Origin: CAZQLE01 sp964593905 | GTDB lineage: Bacteria; Chloroflexota; Anaerolineae; Anaerolineales; Anaerolineaceae | Assembly (NCBI GenBank): GCA_964593905.1 | Contig: CAZQLE010000018.1 | Span: 1 to 29,968, forward strand | DNA: 29,968 nt | Direction of reading: 5' to 3' | Shown: one piece after another, positions 16,501-23,568 of the stretch | Numbering within the stretch: position 1 is the first letter of the stretch | Layout of the letters: each line of letters begins with the position of its first letter | Program-made: the position numbers and the translations under genes | Notes under the pieces: model-generated | Seen by the model: the letters and a program-made list of their open reading frames with translations, nothing else | What the model was told of the DNA's origin: nothing | Database searches by the model: none

Positions 16501-17419
16501 TGCGCAGCCCATCTTCACACAGCGAACGCAGATATGTCTCGGGGGTATAACCTTCAGGAACCGGGAAGACAGGCAGATGATAGCCCTTCACGGTCAGATC
16601 CACATTGCAGCGCTCGGCAATGGCCAGAGTGTTGCTCAACGCACCGGGCACACTGGCAAAAAGCTGCTGCATCTCTTGCGGAGAGCGCAGGTAATAAGAA
16701 TGGTCGGTCATTCGGAAGCGGTTTTGATCGCTCAGCAGCGCGCCGGTCTGAATGGCCAGCAAAATATCCTGGTATTTGTAATCTTCCGCGTCCACATAAT
16801 GGACATCGTTGGTGGCGATGTAGTTGGCCTGATACTGTGATCCCAGCTCGATCAGGCCTTTATTAATCTGGGGCAGTTCCTTAATGTTATGTTCTTGCAA
16901 TTCAAGGAAGAACCGCTCTTTGCCAAAGACCTCATAGTACCAGTCCAGCTTCTGGCGGGCGCTTTCCAGGTTATTTTCCATCAGCGCGCGCGGAATTTCG
17001 GCCGCCATGCAGCCCGAGGTGGCGATCAGCCCTTCGGAATGCTCCGCCAGGTAATCATGGTCAATGCGGGGGTGGTAATAGAAACCTTCCAACTGAGAAG
17101 CGCTGGCAATTTTGAGCAGGTTGAGATAACCGGTCATATTCTCGGCCAGCAGCAGCAGATGTGAGGCCTGTTTGTCCAGCCGCGAGTCGCGGTCGGTCAT
17201 CCGCCGCGGAGCCAGATACGCTTCCAGCCCGATGATCGGTTTAATCCCCGCTGCGGTGGCCGTGTTAAAAAATTCAACCACCCCAAACATGGTGCCATGA
17301 TCGGTGATGGCCACAGCCGGCATCTGCATTTCCTGGGCGCGTTTAACCAGCTTCTTGATCTTTGAGAAGCCGTCCAACAGCGAATATTCGGTATGAACAT
17401 GCAGATGTGCAAAAGACAT
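13559..17419 (-). CDS. dnaE: DNA polymerase III alpha subunit
   Basis: The 1,286-residue protein is the replicative polymerase. An N-terminal PHP domain (about 1-290) opens SFAHLHVHTEYSLLDG. The polymerase core has the catalytic aspartates in MPDIDLDFADDRR and KVDFLGLATL. Helix-hairpin-helix and OB-fold (EDIQGFIEIVIFPRTYEQF) segments follow. The PHP metal-site motifs HLHVHT, TDHG, GLEAY, SGCMAAE and NDVHYV look intact, unlike in E. coli, so an intrinsic proofreading nuclease is plausible. A proline/alanine-rich linker (about residues 1140-1200) leads to a C-terminal domain of about 85 residues. The ATG at 17419 is chosen because the protein then starts at the conserved HLHVHT region. The ATG at 17515 lies at or just before the inferred transcription start. 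A GGAG lies about 10 bases upstream of the chosen start. Confidence 0.96.
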   Translation of the reverse strand: MSFAHLHVHTEYSLLDGFSKIKKLVKRAQEMQMPAVAITDHGTMFGVVEFFNTATAAGIKPIIGLEAYLAPRRMTDRDSRLDKQASHLLLLAENMTGYLNLLKIASASQLEGFYYHPRIDHDYLAEHSEGLIATSGCMAAEIPRALMENNLESARQKLDWYYEVFGKERFFLELQEHNIKELPQINKGLIELGSQYQANYIATNDVHYVDAEDYKYQDILLAIQTGALLSDQNRFRMTDHSYYLRSPQEMQQLFASVPGALSNTLAIAERCNVDLTVKGYHLPVFPVPEGYTPETYLRSLCEDGLRSRVGERVNDPEVQKRLDYELGVIHTMGFDAYFLIVWDLCRHAREVGIWYNARGSAAGSLVAFTLDITLVEPIQFGLIFERFLNPDRVSMPDIDLDFADDRRAEMLEYCAHTYGDDKVAQIITFNTLGAKAAIRDVGRVMDIPLSEVDRVAKLIPSIPSKPVSINEALEQTPELRQLVDQSDYIRNLVETAQHLEGIVRNAGTHAAGVIITDKPIVEYAPLHRPTSGAEDSPIKAVEQFEMSHVDAMGLLKVDFLGLATLTIMQRACDLIEARHGIKLNLANIPTDDADTFSFLGAGHTAGVFQLEGNGMTRYMVQMKPRNLDNIIAMVALYRPGPLEFIPSYIRRMHGEEEVTNRHPKLEPIFCETYGIPIYQEQIMFAAMGLASYSASAADDLRKAISKKKAEAIAKHRQKFIKGAVENGILQETAEAIFTDWENFARYGFNKSHAAVYGVIAVQTAYLKTHYTVEYMTALLSAAKNESEKVALYIADARSMGVEVLPPDVNHSAWDFTVEDRPDTKAAIRFGLGAVKNVGQAPVDLILKARIDGEFSDLNDFARRVDLRAVGRRSLECMVRVGALDHFGQRRSLLDGLDTIIAVSNTHFRAAESGQLSFFGSIAGVEENITLPVSPLVDVREQLEWERELLGLYVSDHPLSPYLPVIKSRVTHFSAQLSETKSKDHVVVAGLVSRFRTHTTKSGKAMAFATLEDIQGFIEIVIFPRTYEQFGQMLAMDAVLVVDGKIDAENGDPKVLVDSISQVQATDLPDDLADFADRYVMDEESLPPVDEVREDLANRAVAPQAVKLQRPAQTMRIAEPEPFMEEWENMPPPPEPPADWFPPLAAGPASSPVPPVAAPAPEPVPPAQAVAALEREPKAAQSMPFIVPPLRVGWQEAEDEPADPRMLTLVLRASDDKNRDTRRIRRLHNILRSYPGKDHFAFMIFEKGHYYLVEFPNYSTGIHPDLLRKLAQELGEDNVRVEPIKIQ

Positions 17420-17519
17420 AAACCGCCAAGCTCCAGAAAAAACCGACCGGGCATTCAAAAGACGCGCTGAAAAATGCGGCCCTTGCTGCCCGATAAAACC
17501 TGAATAACCTGCCATAATG

Positions 17520-17528
17520 ATTATAGCA
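17520..17528 (-). promoter_or_regulatory. Extended -10 promoter for dnaE-pfkA
   Basis: On the minus strand TGCTATAAT combines a perfect -10 box with the TGN extension. No good -35 is seen. Transcription would begin near 17513, about 94 bases before the dnaE ATG at 17419. Confidence 0.6.
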
Positions 17529-17684
17529 TGGCGAAACTTGCAAGGTTGAAATTTTAATTCTTAAGAAAAATCGTAAGCGCGCTGTCATCTCGCTGTTTGC
17601 GCTCTGGCCGGCCCGCCCGGCCGCCAGGCAAAAAAACGCAAACTTCTGCTGAAAAACGCCGGTCCGCCGCGCAGCAACAAGCAT

Positions 17685-17693
17685 TGGTATAAT
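17685..17693 (+). promoter_or_regulatory. Extended -10 promoter for the HAD phosphatase gene
   Basis: TGGTATAAT is a perfect -10 box with TGN extension and no clear -35. Transcription would start near 17700, leaving a leader of about 68 bases before the ATG at 17769. Confidence 0.6.
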
Positions 17694-17768
17694 ATGAAGG
17701 AGATTGACACAAATGCGCCTTGACCGGCCTCAACCGGATTCATCGCACCCCTGGGGAGGAAAATATCC

Positions 17769-18530
17769 ATGACCAAAAACTATCTCATTGATATGGATGG
17801 CGTCTTAATCAGCGGCAGCACGCTGATCCCTGGCGCTGATCTGTTTATTGAGCGTCTGCACAGAGCCGGCGCCAAATTTCTGGTGCTCACCAACAACCCG
17901 CGCTACACGCCGCGCGATCTGGCGCACAACCTGCAGCGGCTGGGAATCAACATCGAAGCCGAACGGATCTTCACCGCCGCCATGGCCACTGCGCGCTTTT
18001 TGCATTCTCAACGCCCGAACGGCACCGCTTTTGTGCTGGGCGAAAGCGGCCTGACCTCTGCGATCCATGAAATCGGCTATATCATCACCGACCATACCCC
18101 CGATTATGTTGTTTTAGGCGAAACAGATTATTACAACCTCGACACGCTCACCCGCGCCATCCGGCTGATTGCGAATGGCTCACGGTTCATTGCCACCAAC
18201 CCCGACACCTCCGGCCCATCCGAAAACGGCATTGTGCCGGCCTGCGGCGCCATTGCAGCCATGATCGAACGCGCCACCGGGGTGGCCCCGTTGTTCATTG
18301 GCAAGCCCAACCCCTATATGATGCGCGCAGCGATCAACTATCTAAAGGTGCATTCTGAAGAGACGATGATGATCGGCGACCGCATGGATACCGATATCAT
18401 CGCCGGGGTGCAGAGCGGGCTCGAAACCACCCTGGTGCTTTCGGGCATCACTCATTCTGAAATGGTGGCGCGCTTCCCCTACACCCCGACTTATATCGTC
18501 CAGTCTGTGGCCGATATCGAGATCGAATAA
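17769..18530 (+). CDS. HAD-IIA family sugar/nucleotide phosphatase (NagD/AraL-like)
   Basis: The 253-residue protein has all four HAD motifs: DMDGVL (nucleophile Asp8, acid Asp10), LTNN (Thr41), Lys179 in FIGKPNP and GDRMDTD (Asp204, Asp208). The cap between motifs II and III (about residues 75-170) is of the C2 type seen in NagD, AraL and the Pho13 group. It probably dephosphorylates a small phosphorylated metabolite in the cytoplasm; the substrate cannot be read from sequence. The ATG at 17769 has a strong GGAGG site 9 bases upstream. It converges with the esterase gene, with 7 bases between the two stops. Confidence 0.9.
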   Translation: MTKNYLIDMDGVLISGSTLIPGADLFIERLHRAGAKFLVLTNNPRYTPRDLAHNLQRLGINIEAERIFTAAMATARFLHSQRPNGTAFVLGESGLTSAIHEIGYIITDHTPDYVVLGETDYYNLDTLTRAIRLIANGSRFIATNPDTSGPSENGIVPACGAIAAMIERATGVAPLFIGKPNPYMMRAAINYLKVHSEETMMIGDRMDTDIIAGVQSGLETTLVLSGITHSEMVARFPYTPTYIVQSVADIEIE

Positions 18531-18537
18531 AAGTGCG

Positions 18538-19503
18538 CTAAACGCGCTCTGCCAGCCAGGCCAATTGTTCAGCCGCCATGAAGTTTTCACCGCCTTCATG
18601 GCGGTTATATTTCCATACGCAAATTTCCTTCGTCGCAGCATAGCGATTGTAGGCAGCAAAAACCGTGCGCGGCGGGCAAATATCGTCCATTAAAGAGACT
18701 GAGAACAGCGCCGGCGCTTTGGCGCGTGCGGCAAAAGACACCCCGTCAAAATAGCGCAGGTTGGCAAACACCTGCTCCACCTGGTCGCGGTGGATGGCGC
18801 AATAACGGGTCAACTCGTGATAGGGGTTGGCATCGGTGATCTCGGTTGCCGTGCGGATGTCGCACAGAAAAGGCTCGCGCGGCATGACCGCCGCCAGACC
18901 GGGCACCAGCCCGGCTGCAACCAACGCTAACGCGCCGCCCTGGCTGTGCCCAAACACCGCCACCCGCTGCGGGTCAACTGCGGGGTGGGCGCGGGCGGCT
19001 TCAACGGCACGTACTGCATCGGTATACAATCGGCGGTAATAATAATGGTCAGGGTGGGTAACCCCGCGAGTGAGAAAACCCGGCATCTGCGGGCTGCCCC
19101 CCGAAGGATCCAGATCGGGGGTGTCTCCCACCGACCAGGCGCTGCCCTGCCCGCGCGTATCCATGATAAAGTGAGCAAAACCGGCATTGGCCCAGTATAG
19201 ATAATCACCCGGCAGGCCCCGTCCGCCGCCATAGCCCAGATACTGCACCACACACGGCAAACGGCCGCTGCGCTGACGAGGCAGCACCAGCCAGCCCTTC
19301 ACCGGCTGCCCGCCAAACCCGTTAAAGGTGATATCCAGAATCTCAACCAGCTTTAACGGCGAGGCAACCGGCACAAACTGCGCCGCCAGAGCATGCTGCC
19401 GGCTCTCGGCCAGGGTTCTTTCCCAAAAGGCGTCAAAATCGGCCGGCGTTTCAACCGCTGACTGGTACTGCTGCAATTGTTCAAGAGGAAGATCGACAAA
19501 CAT
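18538..19503 (-). CDS. CE7-family acetyl esterase (acetylxylan esterase / cephalosporin-C deacetylase type)
   Basis: The 321-residue protein matches carbohydrate esterase family 7 over its full length. It has the early RGQGSAW motif (117-123), nucleophile Ser187 in FGHSQGG, Asp273 in LMDDICPP and His302 in NRHEGG. Family members are cytoplasmic multimeric alpha/beta hydrolases that remove acetyl groups from short xylo-oligosaccharides and related esters. No signal peptide is present, in line with that. The ATG at 19503 is preceded by AAAGGAT. The gene converges with the HAD phosphatase and is downstream of rnz on the same strand, but a terminator lies between them. Confidence 0.93.
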   Translation of the reverse strand: MFVDLPLEQLQQYQSAVETPADFDAFWERTLAESRQHALAAQFVPVASPLKLVEILDITFNGFGGQPVKGWLVLPRQRSGRLPCVVQYLGYGGGRGLPGDYLYWANAGFAHFIMDTRGQGSAWSVGDTPDLDPSGGSPQMPGFLTRGVTHPDHYYYRRLYTDAVRAVEAARAHPAVDPQRVAVFGHSQGGALALVAAGLVPGLAAVMPREPFLCDIRTATEITDANPYHELTRYCAIHRDQVEQVFANLRYFDGVSFAARAKAPALFSVSLMDDICPPRTVFAAYNRYAATKEICVWKYNRHEGGENFMAAEQLAWLAERV

Positions 19504-19582
19504 GACAGATCCTTTCGTAAAGTATTTATGAAAATGCCACAGAGAACCATGTGAAAGAGATTAAACCAAAACCCCCGGCACG

Positions 19583-19618
19583 CATAAAAAAACGCGACGA
19601 GGGTTACTCGTCGCGTTT
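19583..19618 (-). terminator. Terminator overlapping the 3' end of rnz
   Basis: AAACGCGACGA (19590-19600) pairs perfectly with TCGTCGCGTTT (19608-19618) around a 7-base loop. On the minus strand it is followed by a T run. One arm encodes the last residues of RNase Z and the loop contains its stop codon. Confidence 0.9.
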
Positions 19619-20524
19619 GATTGAAAACGCGTCAAAATCTCGGGCTACCGTAACATTCGGGAATACCGTTTGCGCCTCTTGCAGCACATCTTTTTCACGG
19701 TAACGGCGCGAGATATGAGTCAGATACAGATGCCGCACATTGGCACGGATAGCCAGCTCGGCTGCCCGTTTTGCCGTTAGATGTGAAAAATGGCGGGCCA
19801 TTTCTCCATCTTCTTCCATATAAGTAGATTCGATCACCAGCGCATCGGCGCCGCTGGCATGTTCAACCAGCGACTCGGTCTCACCTGTGTCACCCACAAT
19901 CACCAGCCGCGTGCCCGGTTTAAAATCACCCAGCACCATATCCGGGGCGATGGTACGCCCATCGGGCAGGGTCACCGGCAAACCGGCCACCAGGTCACGC
20001 CGCCAGGGGCCGGGCGGAATCAGCAGCTCTTCTGCCTTTTCAGGCAAAAACGGCCGGCGGCCTTTTTCTTGAAATACATATCCCAGCGAATCGGACCCGC
20101 GGTGAAAAACCGGGAAGGCCGAGATCGAAAAATCTTCTTCTTCCAAAAACTGCCCGGCGCCAAGCTGACGAAAATATACCGGCACCGGGGTGCGGTTATT
20201 GCGCAGCACCACCCCAAACAACAGATCACGGATGCGCTCCAACGCATCCGCGCCGCCGAAAATTTCCATTTCTTCCATGGTTTCCCAGCGCATCAGGGTC
20301 GAAAGTAAACCTGCCAGGCCGAGAATATGATCGAGGTGTCCGTGGGTGATCAGGATGCGGTTAAGGCGTTTGAACCCGATGCCAGATTGCAAAATCTGGC
20401 GCTGAGTTCCTTCACCACAATCGATGAGGAAACGGTGTTCATCATGTTTCACGACCATTGCCGGTAAACTGCGCCGGACTGAAGGCGCAGAGGCAGAGGT
20501 GCCGAGGAAGATGAGTTCAAACAA
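19604..20524 (-). CDS. rnz: Ribonuclease Z, tRNA 3'-end processing
   Basis: The 306-residue protein is a complete RNase Z. The N-terminus MFELIFLGTSASAPS is followed by the zinc motif THGHLDH (His61, His63, Asp65, His66), then His141 in FHRGSDSLGY. Asp212 lies in VGDTGETE, and FSHLT (His248) and YLTHISRRY (His270) complete the site. It cuts tRNA precursors after the discriminator base. The start is TTG at 20524, because the frame opens directly into the conserved FELIFLGT strand. An AAGGAA site lies 10 bases upstream, and no ATG is available. The gene is monocistronic; its stop codon is inside the loop of its terminator. Confidence 0.95.
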   Translation of the reverse strand: MFELIFLGTSASAPSVRRSLPAMVVKHDEHRFLIDCGEGTQRQILQSGIGFKRLNRILITHGHLDHILGLAGLLSTLMRWETMEEMEIFGGADALERIRDLLFGVVLRNNRTPVPVYFRQLGAGQFLEEEDFSISAFPVFHRGSDSLGYVFQEKGRRPFLPEKAEELLIPPGPWRRDLVAGLPVTLPDGRTIAPDMVLGDFKPGTRLVIVGDTGETESLVEHASGADALVIESTYMEEDGEMARHFSHLTAKRAAELAIRANVRHLYLTHISRRYREKDVLQEAQTVFPNVTVARDFDAFSIKRDE

Positions 20525-20556
20525 TGCCGCGCAATTCCTTTCCCAAAAGTCCCCCT

Positions 20557-20562
20557 ATTGTA
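20557..20562 (-). promoter_or_regulatory. Possible -10 box for rnz
   Basis: On the minus strand TACAAT lies 33 bases before the TTG start of rnz, matching the -10 consensus in 5 of 6 positions. A convincing -35 is not seen. Confidence 0.35.
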
Positions 20563-20732
20563 CCCTAAAGCCCGATCGATTGCACGAAATCAGCACTGCG
20601 CCGACCCACCTCACGGCCCAAAAACCTCGCAGAGGGAACCATTCACTGCGTGAAAAGATGTGGCGGCTTTGCGAGGGGGTGCGCCGTCTGCACGGTCCGG
20701 CCACAAGCCGCGCTGGATGCCCCCCCTGACCC

Positions 20733-20779
20733 AAAAAAATAGTAAACGCCTGAGCGAGGGGGGCGCCCAGACGTTTACT
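20733..20779 (-). terminator. Intrinsic terminator after pepD
   Basis: AGTAAACGCCTG (20741-20752) pairs with CAGACGTTTACT (20768-20779) with one mismatch. On the minus strand the stem is followed by seven T residues (20733-20739). It lies about 90 bases past the pepD stop. Confidence 0.8.
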
Positions 20780-20871
20780 GTCATTATCATACCTGAGATT
20801 TAAAAAATTTTCAAGTTTTTTGCCAGAGAAAAAGACCTGTCAATTTTGTGGCTTGAAATTTTGCCAGAAGT

Positions 20872-22308
20872 TTATTTCATCGCTTTTAATATCGCGGTCA
20901 GGTAAGTCCACATCCGGGGCAGCGCAGGCAGATACAGACGCTCATCGGGCGAATGCGGCGCGCGCAGTGTGGGCCCCATCGAAATGGTATCAAAACCACC
21001 GCAGCGCTCGCTGATCGTGCCGCATTCCAGCCCGGCATGAATCAGCTCAATTTTTGGCGACTGCTGGAACTCGGCTTCGTACACCTGTTTGCACACCGCC
21101 AACAGTGGTGAATCGAAATTCGGCTCCCACGGGTTAAAGAACTTATTAAAGCTCACCCGCGCACCGGCCAATAAACCGATAATTTCCACCCGGCGGGCAA
21201 TTTCTTCCAGCCGCGAGCGTATGGCGCTGCGATGATTGGAGACGATCTGCAACCCTTCAGCGTTAAGCTCGACAATGCCGATATTGTTTGAAGTTTCCAC
21301 AAAACCCTTAATCTCATCAGACATGCGAAAAACGCCGTTGGGCACAGCCAGCAGCAGCCAGATTGCGCGCTGCGAATCGGCAGCCGTGACAGCCAGAGCC
21401 GGTTTTTCATCTTTCGCGGTCAGGGTCAATTCCATTGTCTTCTCAGTGTGTGCATATTCGCGGCCCAGAACCTGTGCGGCCCGCTCAAAAGCTGCCCGGC
21501 AGGCCGCAGCCTGATCATCAGCGCAGGCAAACACGGCCGCCGCATCCCGCGGGATGGCATTGCGCGCCGAACCACCCTGCAGGGTGATCAAACGCAGTGG
21601 AACCTCCTGCTGCACCAGGTCCAGCAGACGCGCCAACAGCTTGTTGGCGTTGGCACGCGGCTCATGGATCTCTGCGCCCGAATGCCCGCCCTGCAAACCG
21701 CTCACCTTCAACTCAAACACCTGCTCCAGACCCAGGGGCTCCCGGGTGAGCGGCAGATCGAGGAAGTTGGTCACCGAACCGGCACAGCCCACCGTCAGCA
21801 CACCTTCGTCTTCTGAATCGAGGTTGATCAGGGTCTTACTGCTTAACAGGTCGGGGTCCAAAAAGTCGGCCCCGCGCCCGCCCTGTTCTTCTTCAATGGT
21901 CAACAGACATTCCAGCGCGGGGTGTTCCACGGCCGGGTCTTCGGCCAGAGCCATCATCAGCGCAATGGCAATGCCGTTATCAGCCCCCAGCGTGGTGCGG
22001 TCAGCCTTTAACCAGTCGCCATCATATACCAGACGGATCGGGTCGCGGGTGAAATCATGCTGCGAATCGGGCGTCTTCTGGCAGACCATATCCAGATGCC
22101 CCTGCAAGATCACCGGCGCGGCATTTTCATAGCCGGCTGTGGCGGGCAAATAAATGACCAGGTTGCCCGTTTCATCAGTGCGGGTGCGCAGACTGCGCTT
22201 CGCGGCCCAATCGATCAACCAGGCACGGATCCCGGCTTCATTAAAAGTCCCGCGGGGTATAGCAGAAATTTGCTCAAAAGCGTGCAAAATACGCTCAACA
22301 GGCTGCAT
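20872..22308 (-). CDS. pepD: Cytosol non-specific dipeptidase / aminoacyl-histidine dipeptidase (M20C)
   Basis: The 478-residue protein matches PepD peptidases in length and motifs. These are the zinc ligand and catalytic Asp in LQGHLDMV (His71, Asp73), Asp110 in LGADNGIA, the glutamate pair in TIEEEQGG (Glu140, Glu141), and Asp164 in NLDSEDEG. The sequence GLQGGHSGAEI and a late His in LIHAGLECGTI complete the set. It hydrolyses dipeptides, typically Xaa-His and a broad range of others, in the cytoplasm. The ATG at 22308 is preferred over TTG at 22320 because a GGAGGA site lies 6 bases before it and the TTG would overlap that site. It is transcribed alone and ends in a strong terminator. Confidence 0.94.
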   Translation of the reverse strand: MQPVERILHAFEQISAIPRGTFNEAGIRAWLIDWAAKRSLRTRTDETGNLVIYLPATAGYENAAPVILQGHLDMVCQKTPDSQHDFTRDPIRLVYDGDWLKADRTTLGADNGIAIALMMALAEDPAVEHPALECLLTIEEEQGGRGADFLDPDLLSSKTLINLDSEDEGVLTVGCAGSVTNFLDLPLTREPLGLEQVFELKVSGLQGGHSGAEIHEPRANANKLLARLLDLVQQEVPLRLITLQGGSARNAIPRDAAAVFACADDQAAACRAAFERAAQVLGREYAHTEKTMELTLTAKDEKPALAVTAADSQRAIWLLLAVPNGVFRMSDEIKGFVETSNNIGIVELNAEGLQIVSNHRSAIRSRLEEIARRVEIIGLLAGARVSFNKFFNPWEPNFDSPLLAVCKQVYEAEFQQSPKIELIHAGLECGTISERCGGFDTISMGPTLRAPHSPDERLYLPALPRMWTYLTAILKAMK

Positions 22309-22341
22309 GGGTTCCTCCAAAGATGGGATATGTTACTTTAG

Positions 22342-22347
22342 ATTTTA
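22342..22347 (-). promoter_or_regulatory. Possible -10 box for pepD
   Basis: On the minus strand TAAAAT lies 33 bases upstream of the pepD ATG. The best -35 at about 17 bases is ATGACC, a weak match. Confidence 0.3.
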
Positions 22348-22640
22348 CCCCACAAAGCCAAAGAGGTCATATCCCCCGCACGCAGATGAAGCGCATGGGT
22401 TTCACAAGCTTGACTGCCCCCTGCAAGGTTTTTGGTCTGCGAGGCTTCAAAGCCAAAAAAGAATTTTCTCGGCCGCCCACGCACCAGAGTTATCGACTTT
22501 GTGAAAACCGTGACCATCAGGCGATAGACTTAGGAAACTAGTTCGGTGAAACAGCCGTGAATATCGCCAATGACAAAAGTCTTCATAGCAATGAAGATAA
22601 CGCATTCGTAAGGTGATCGGTTATGAGATTCTTAACAATA

Positions 22641-22667
22641 GTATCAATAATGGTATCATATTGATAC
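22641..22667 (+). promoter_or_regulatory. hicAB operator with an embedded extended -10 promoter
   Basis: GTATCAATA (22641-22649) and TATTGATAC (22659-22667) form a perfect inverted repeat. Inside it GTATCA-TAT-TGATAC (22653-22667) is another, giving three half-sites. TGGTATCAT at 22651-22659 reads as an extended -10 box, so a bound HicB-type repressor would block the promoter. Transcription would start about 30 bases before hicA. Confidence 0.65.
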
Positions 22668-22695
22668 ACCTTCCATCAAAGACATTCTTGCAACC

Positions 22696-22929
22696 ATGCG
22701 GCGGAACCCAAAAGGGGTCAATTTTAGCGATTTGTGTAAAGTATGCGACCGTTTCTTTGGTGAGGCCAGACAATCGGGCAGCAGCCACAGGATTCACAAA
22801 ACACCCTGGCCGGGAGATCCGCGAGTGAACATTCAAAACGACAAAGGAATGGCAAAAGCTTATCAGGTGAAGCAAGTGCTCAAAGCCATTGAGCGATTGA
22901 CAGCCCCCGACGGGGATGTGGAGGTATAA
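22696..22929 (+). CDS. hicA: HicA-family toxin (mRNA interferase)
   Basis: The 77-residue protein has the HicA double-stranded-RNA-binding-like fold pattern. It starts MRRNPKGVNFSDLCKVCDRF and has the catalytic-type histidine in QSGSSHRIHKTPWPGDPR (His31), followed by IQNDKGMAKAYQVKQVLKAI. HicA toxins cleave mRNA in the cytoplasm until bound by HicB. The ATG at 22696 lacks a strong Shine-Dalgarno site. The gene is followed after 4 bases by hicB, the usual toxin-first order, and preceded by a palindromic operator. Confidence 0.88.
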   Translation: MRRNPKGVNFSDLCKVCDRFFGEARQSGSSHRIHKTPWPGDPRVNIQNDKGMAKAYQVKQVLKAIERLTAPDGDVEV

Positions 22930-22933
22930 GACG

Positions 22934-23269
22934 ATGTTACAAAATGATCATTACACCTATCGTATTACCTGGTCCGAAGAAGACGGTGAATATATTGGGC
23001 TGTGTGCAGAGTTTGCCAGCTTAAGCTGGTTGGCCGCCGAACCGGAAGCGGCGCTCCAGGGAATCCACCAGGTGGTTGCCGATGTCGTGGCTGACTTACA
23101 AAAGAACGGCGAACCGGTTCCGGAACCTCTGGCTGTGAAAAAATACAGCGGCCGCTTCATGGTGCGAATCCCTCCTGACCTTCACCGGCAGTTGGCATTG
23201 GAAGCAGCAGAGTCCGGCGTCAGCCTGAACCGGTTGGCGAGTGACAAGCTCAGCAGGGTACGATGCTAA
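22934..23269 (+). CDS. hicB: HicB-family antitoxin
   Basis: The 111-residue protein has two parts. The first is an N-terminal HicB partial-RNase-H-like domain with YRITWSEEDGEYIGLCAEFA and EAALQGIHQVV. The second is a C-terminal ribbon-helix-helix DNA-binding segment RFMVRIPPDLHRQLALEAAE followed by GVSLNRLASDKL. It neutralises HicA and is expected to repress the operon at the palindrome upstream. The ATG at 22934 is preferred over the ATG at 22916, because GAGG at 22920-22923 sits 10 bases upstream and lies inside the end of hicA. A strong terminator follows. Confidence 0.9.
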   Translation: MLQNDHYTYRITWSEEDGEYIGLCAEFASLSWLAAEPEAALQGIHQVVADVVADLQKNGEPVPEPLAVKKYSGRFMVRIPPDLHRQLALEAAESGVSLNRLASDKLSRVRC

Positions 23270-23285
23270 AAGGATAACAACAAAT

Positions 23286-23319
23286 AAAAACAGCCGCGAA
23301 ATCTACTGCGGCTGTTTTT
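23286..23319. terminator. Terminator after hicAB
   Basis: AAAAACAGCCGC (23286-23297) and GCGGCTGTTTTT (23308-23319) form a perfect 12-base-pair stem with a 10-base loop and A/T runs on both sides. It closes the hicAB transcript 16 bases after the hicB stop. Confidence 0.92.
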
Positions 23320-23562
23320 GTGCGCCAACCCTTCCCACTGCAATCTAATCAATCGCTTTGTGCTTGTATCGGACCAAAATCACATTCCCCACCCACACTG
23401 TGAGATTTTGATGATTTTCGTCACATCCAGCCGACCTTGCATGAATTCAACATACGTTATTCGTACCGGCGCTCCAGAAACCGTCATTGGCTGGTTTGCC
23501 TCTGAGGAGTTATCTTTGCGAAATATATTAAAGAAATTGAAACATGATGGCACCGCAATTGA

Positions 23563-23568
23563 TATACT
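23563..23568 (+). promoter_or_regulatory. -10-like box placing the transcription start at the arfB ATG
   Basis: TATACT at 23563-23568 is separated by 6 bases from ATG 23575, so the transcript would begin at the start codon. No Shine-Dalgarno sequence is present. Both points suit a leaderless mRNA. Confidence 0.35.

Larger units (their letters stand above)
17420..17768. other. Divergent promoter region between dnaE and the HAD phosphatase gene
   Basis: This 349-base region holds two divergent extended -10 promoters, listed separately. The remaining sequence from about 17530 to 17680 shows no gene or repeat that can be supported. An in-frame N-terminal extension of dnaE exists here but is judged untranslated. 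Confidence 0.5.
20525..20871. other. Intergenic region between rnz and pepD
   Basis: This 347-base region contains the rnz -10 box (20557) and the pepD terminator (20733-20779). Between them is a GC-rich stretch in which CCTCGCA (20625-20631) can pair with TGCGAGG (20670-20676). The palindromic TTCAC-TGC-GTGAA lies inside that loop. On the minus strand this outer stem is followed by five T residues, so it could be a second terminator. No gene is supported. Confidence 0.45.
22309..22695. other. Intergenic region between pepD and hicA
   Basis: This 387-base region contains the pepD ribosome binding site and -10 box. It also has a perfect hairpin TCTTCAT-AGCA-ATGAAGA at 22580-22597 and the hicAB operator at 22641-22667. 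The part from about 22350 to 22560 has open frames without ribosome binding sites or recognisable protein character, so nothing is called there. Confidence 0.45.

Noticed and set aside
17420..17515. Longer N-terminus for DnaE from ATG 17515
   Set aside because: The extra 32 residues precede the conserved PHP start, and the codon lies at or just before the transcription start inferred from the extended -10 box.
20620..20740. SRP RNA or 6S RNA in the GC-rich stretch between rnz and pepD
   Set aside because: No SRP GGAAG-type loop, no long end-to-end pairing and no 6S-type open helix were found on either strand.
22323..22541. Plus-strand frame between pepD and hicA
   Set aside because: Composition is not protein-like, there is no ribosome binding site, and it starts within the pepD promoter area.
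22621..22875. Minus-strand frame opposite hicA
   Set aside because: It is a shadow of the hicA coding sequence, which has clear family motifs and an operator upstream.
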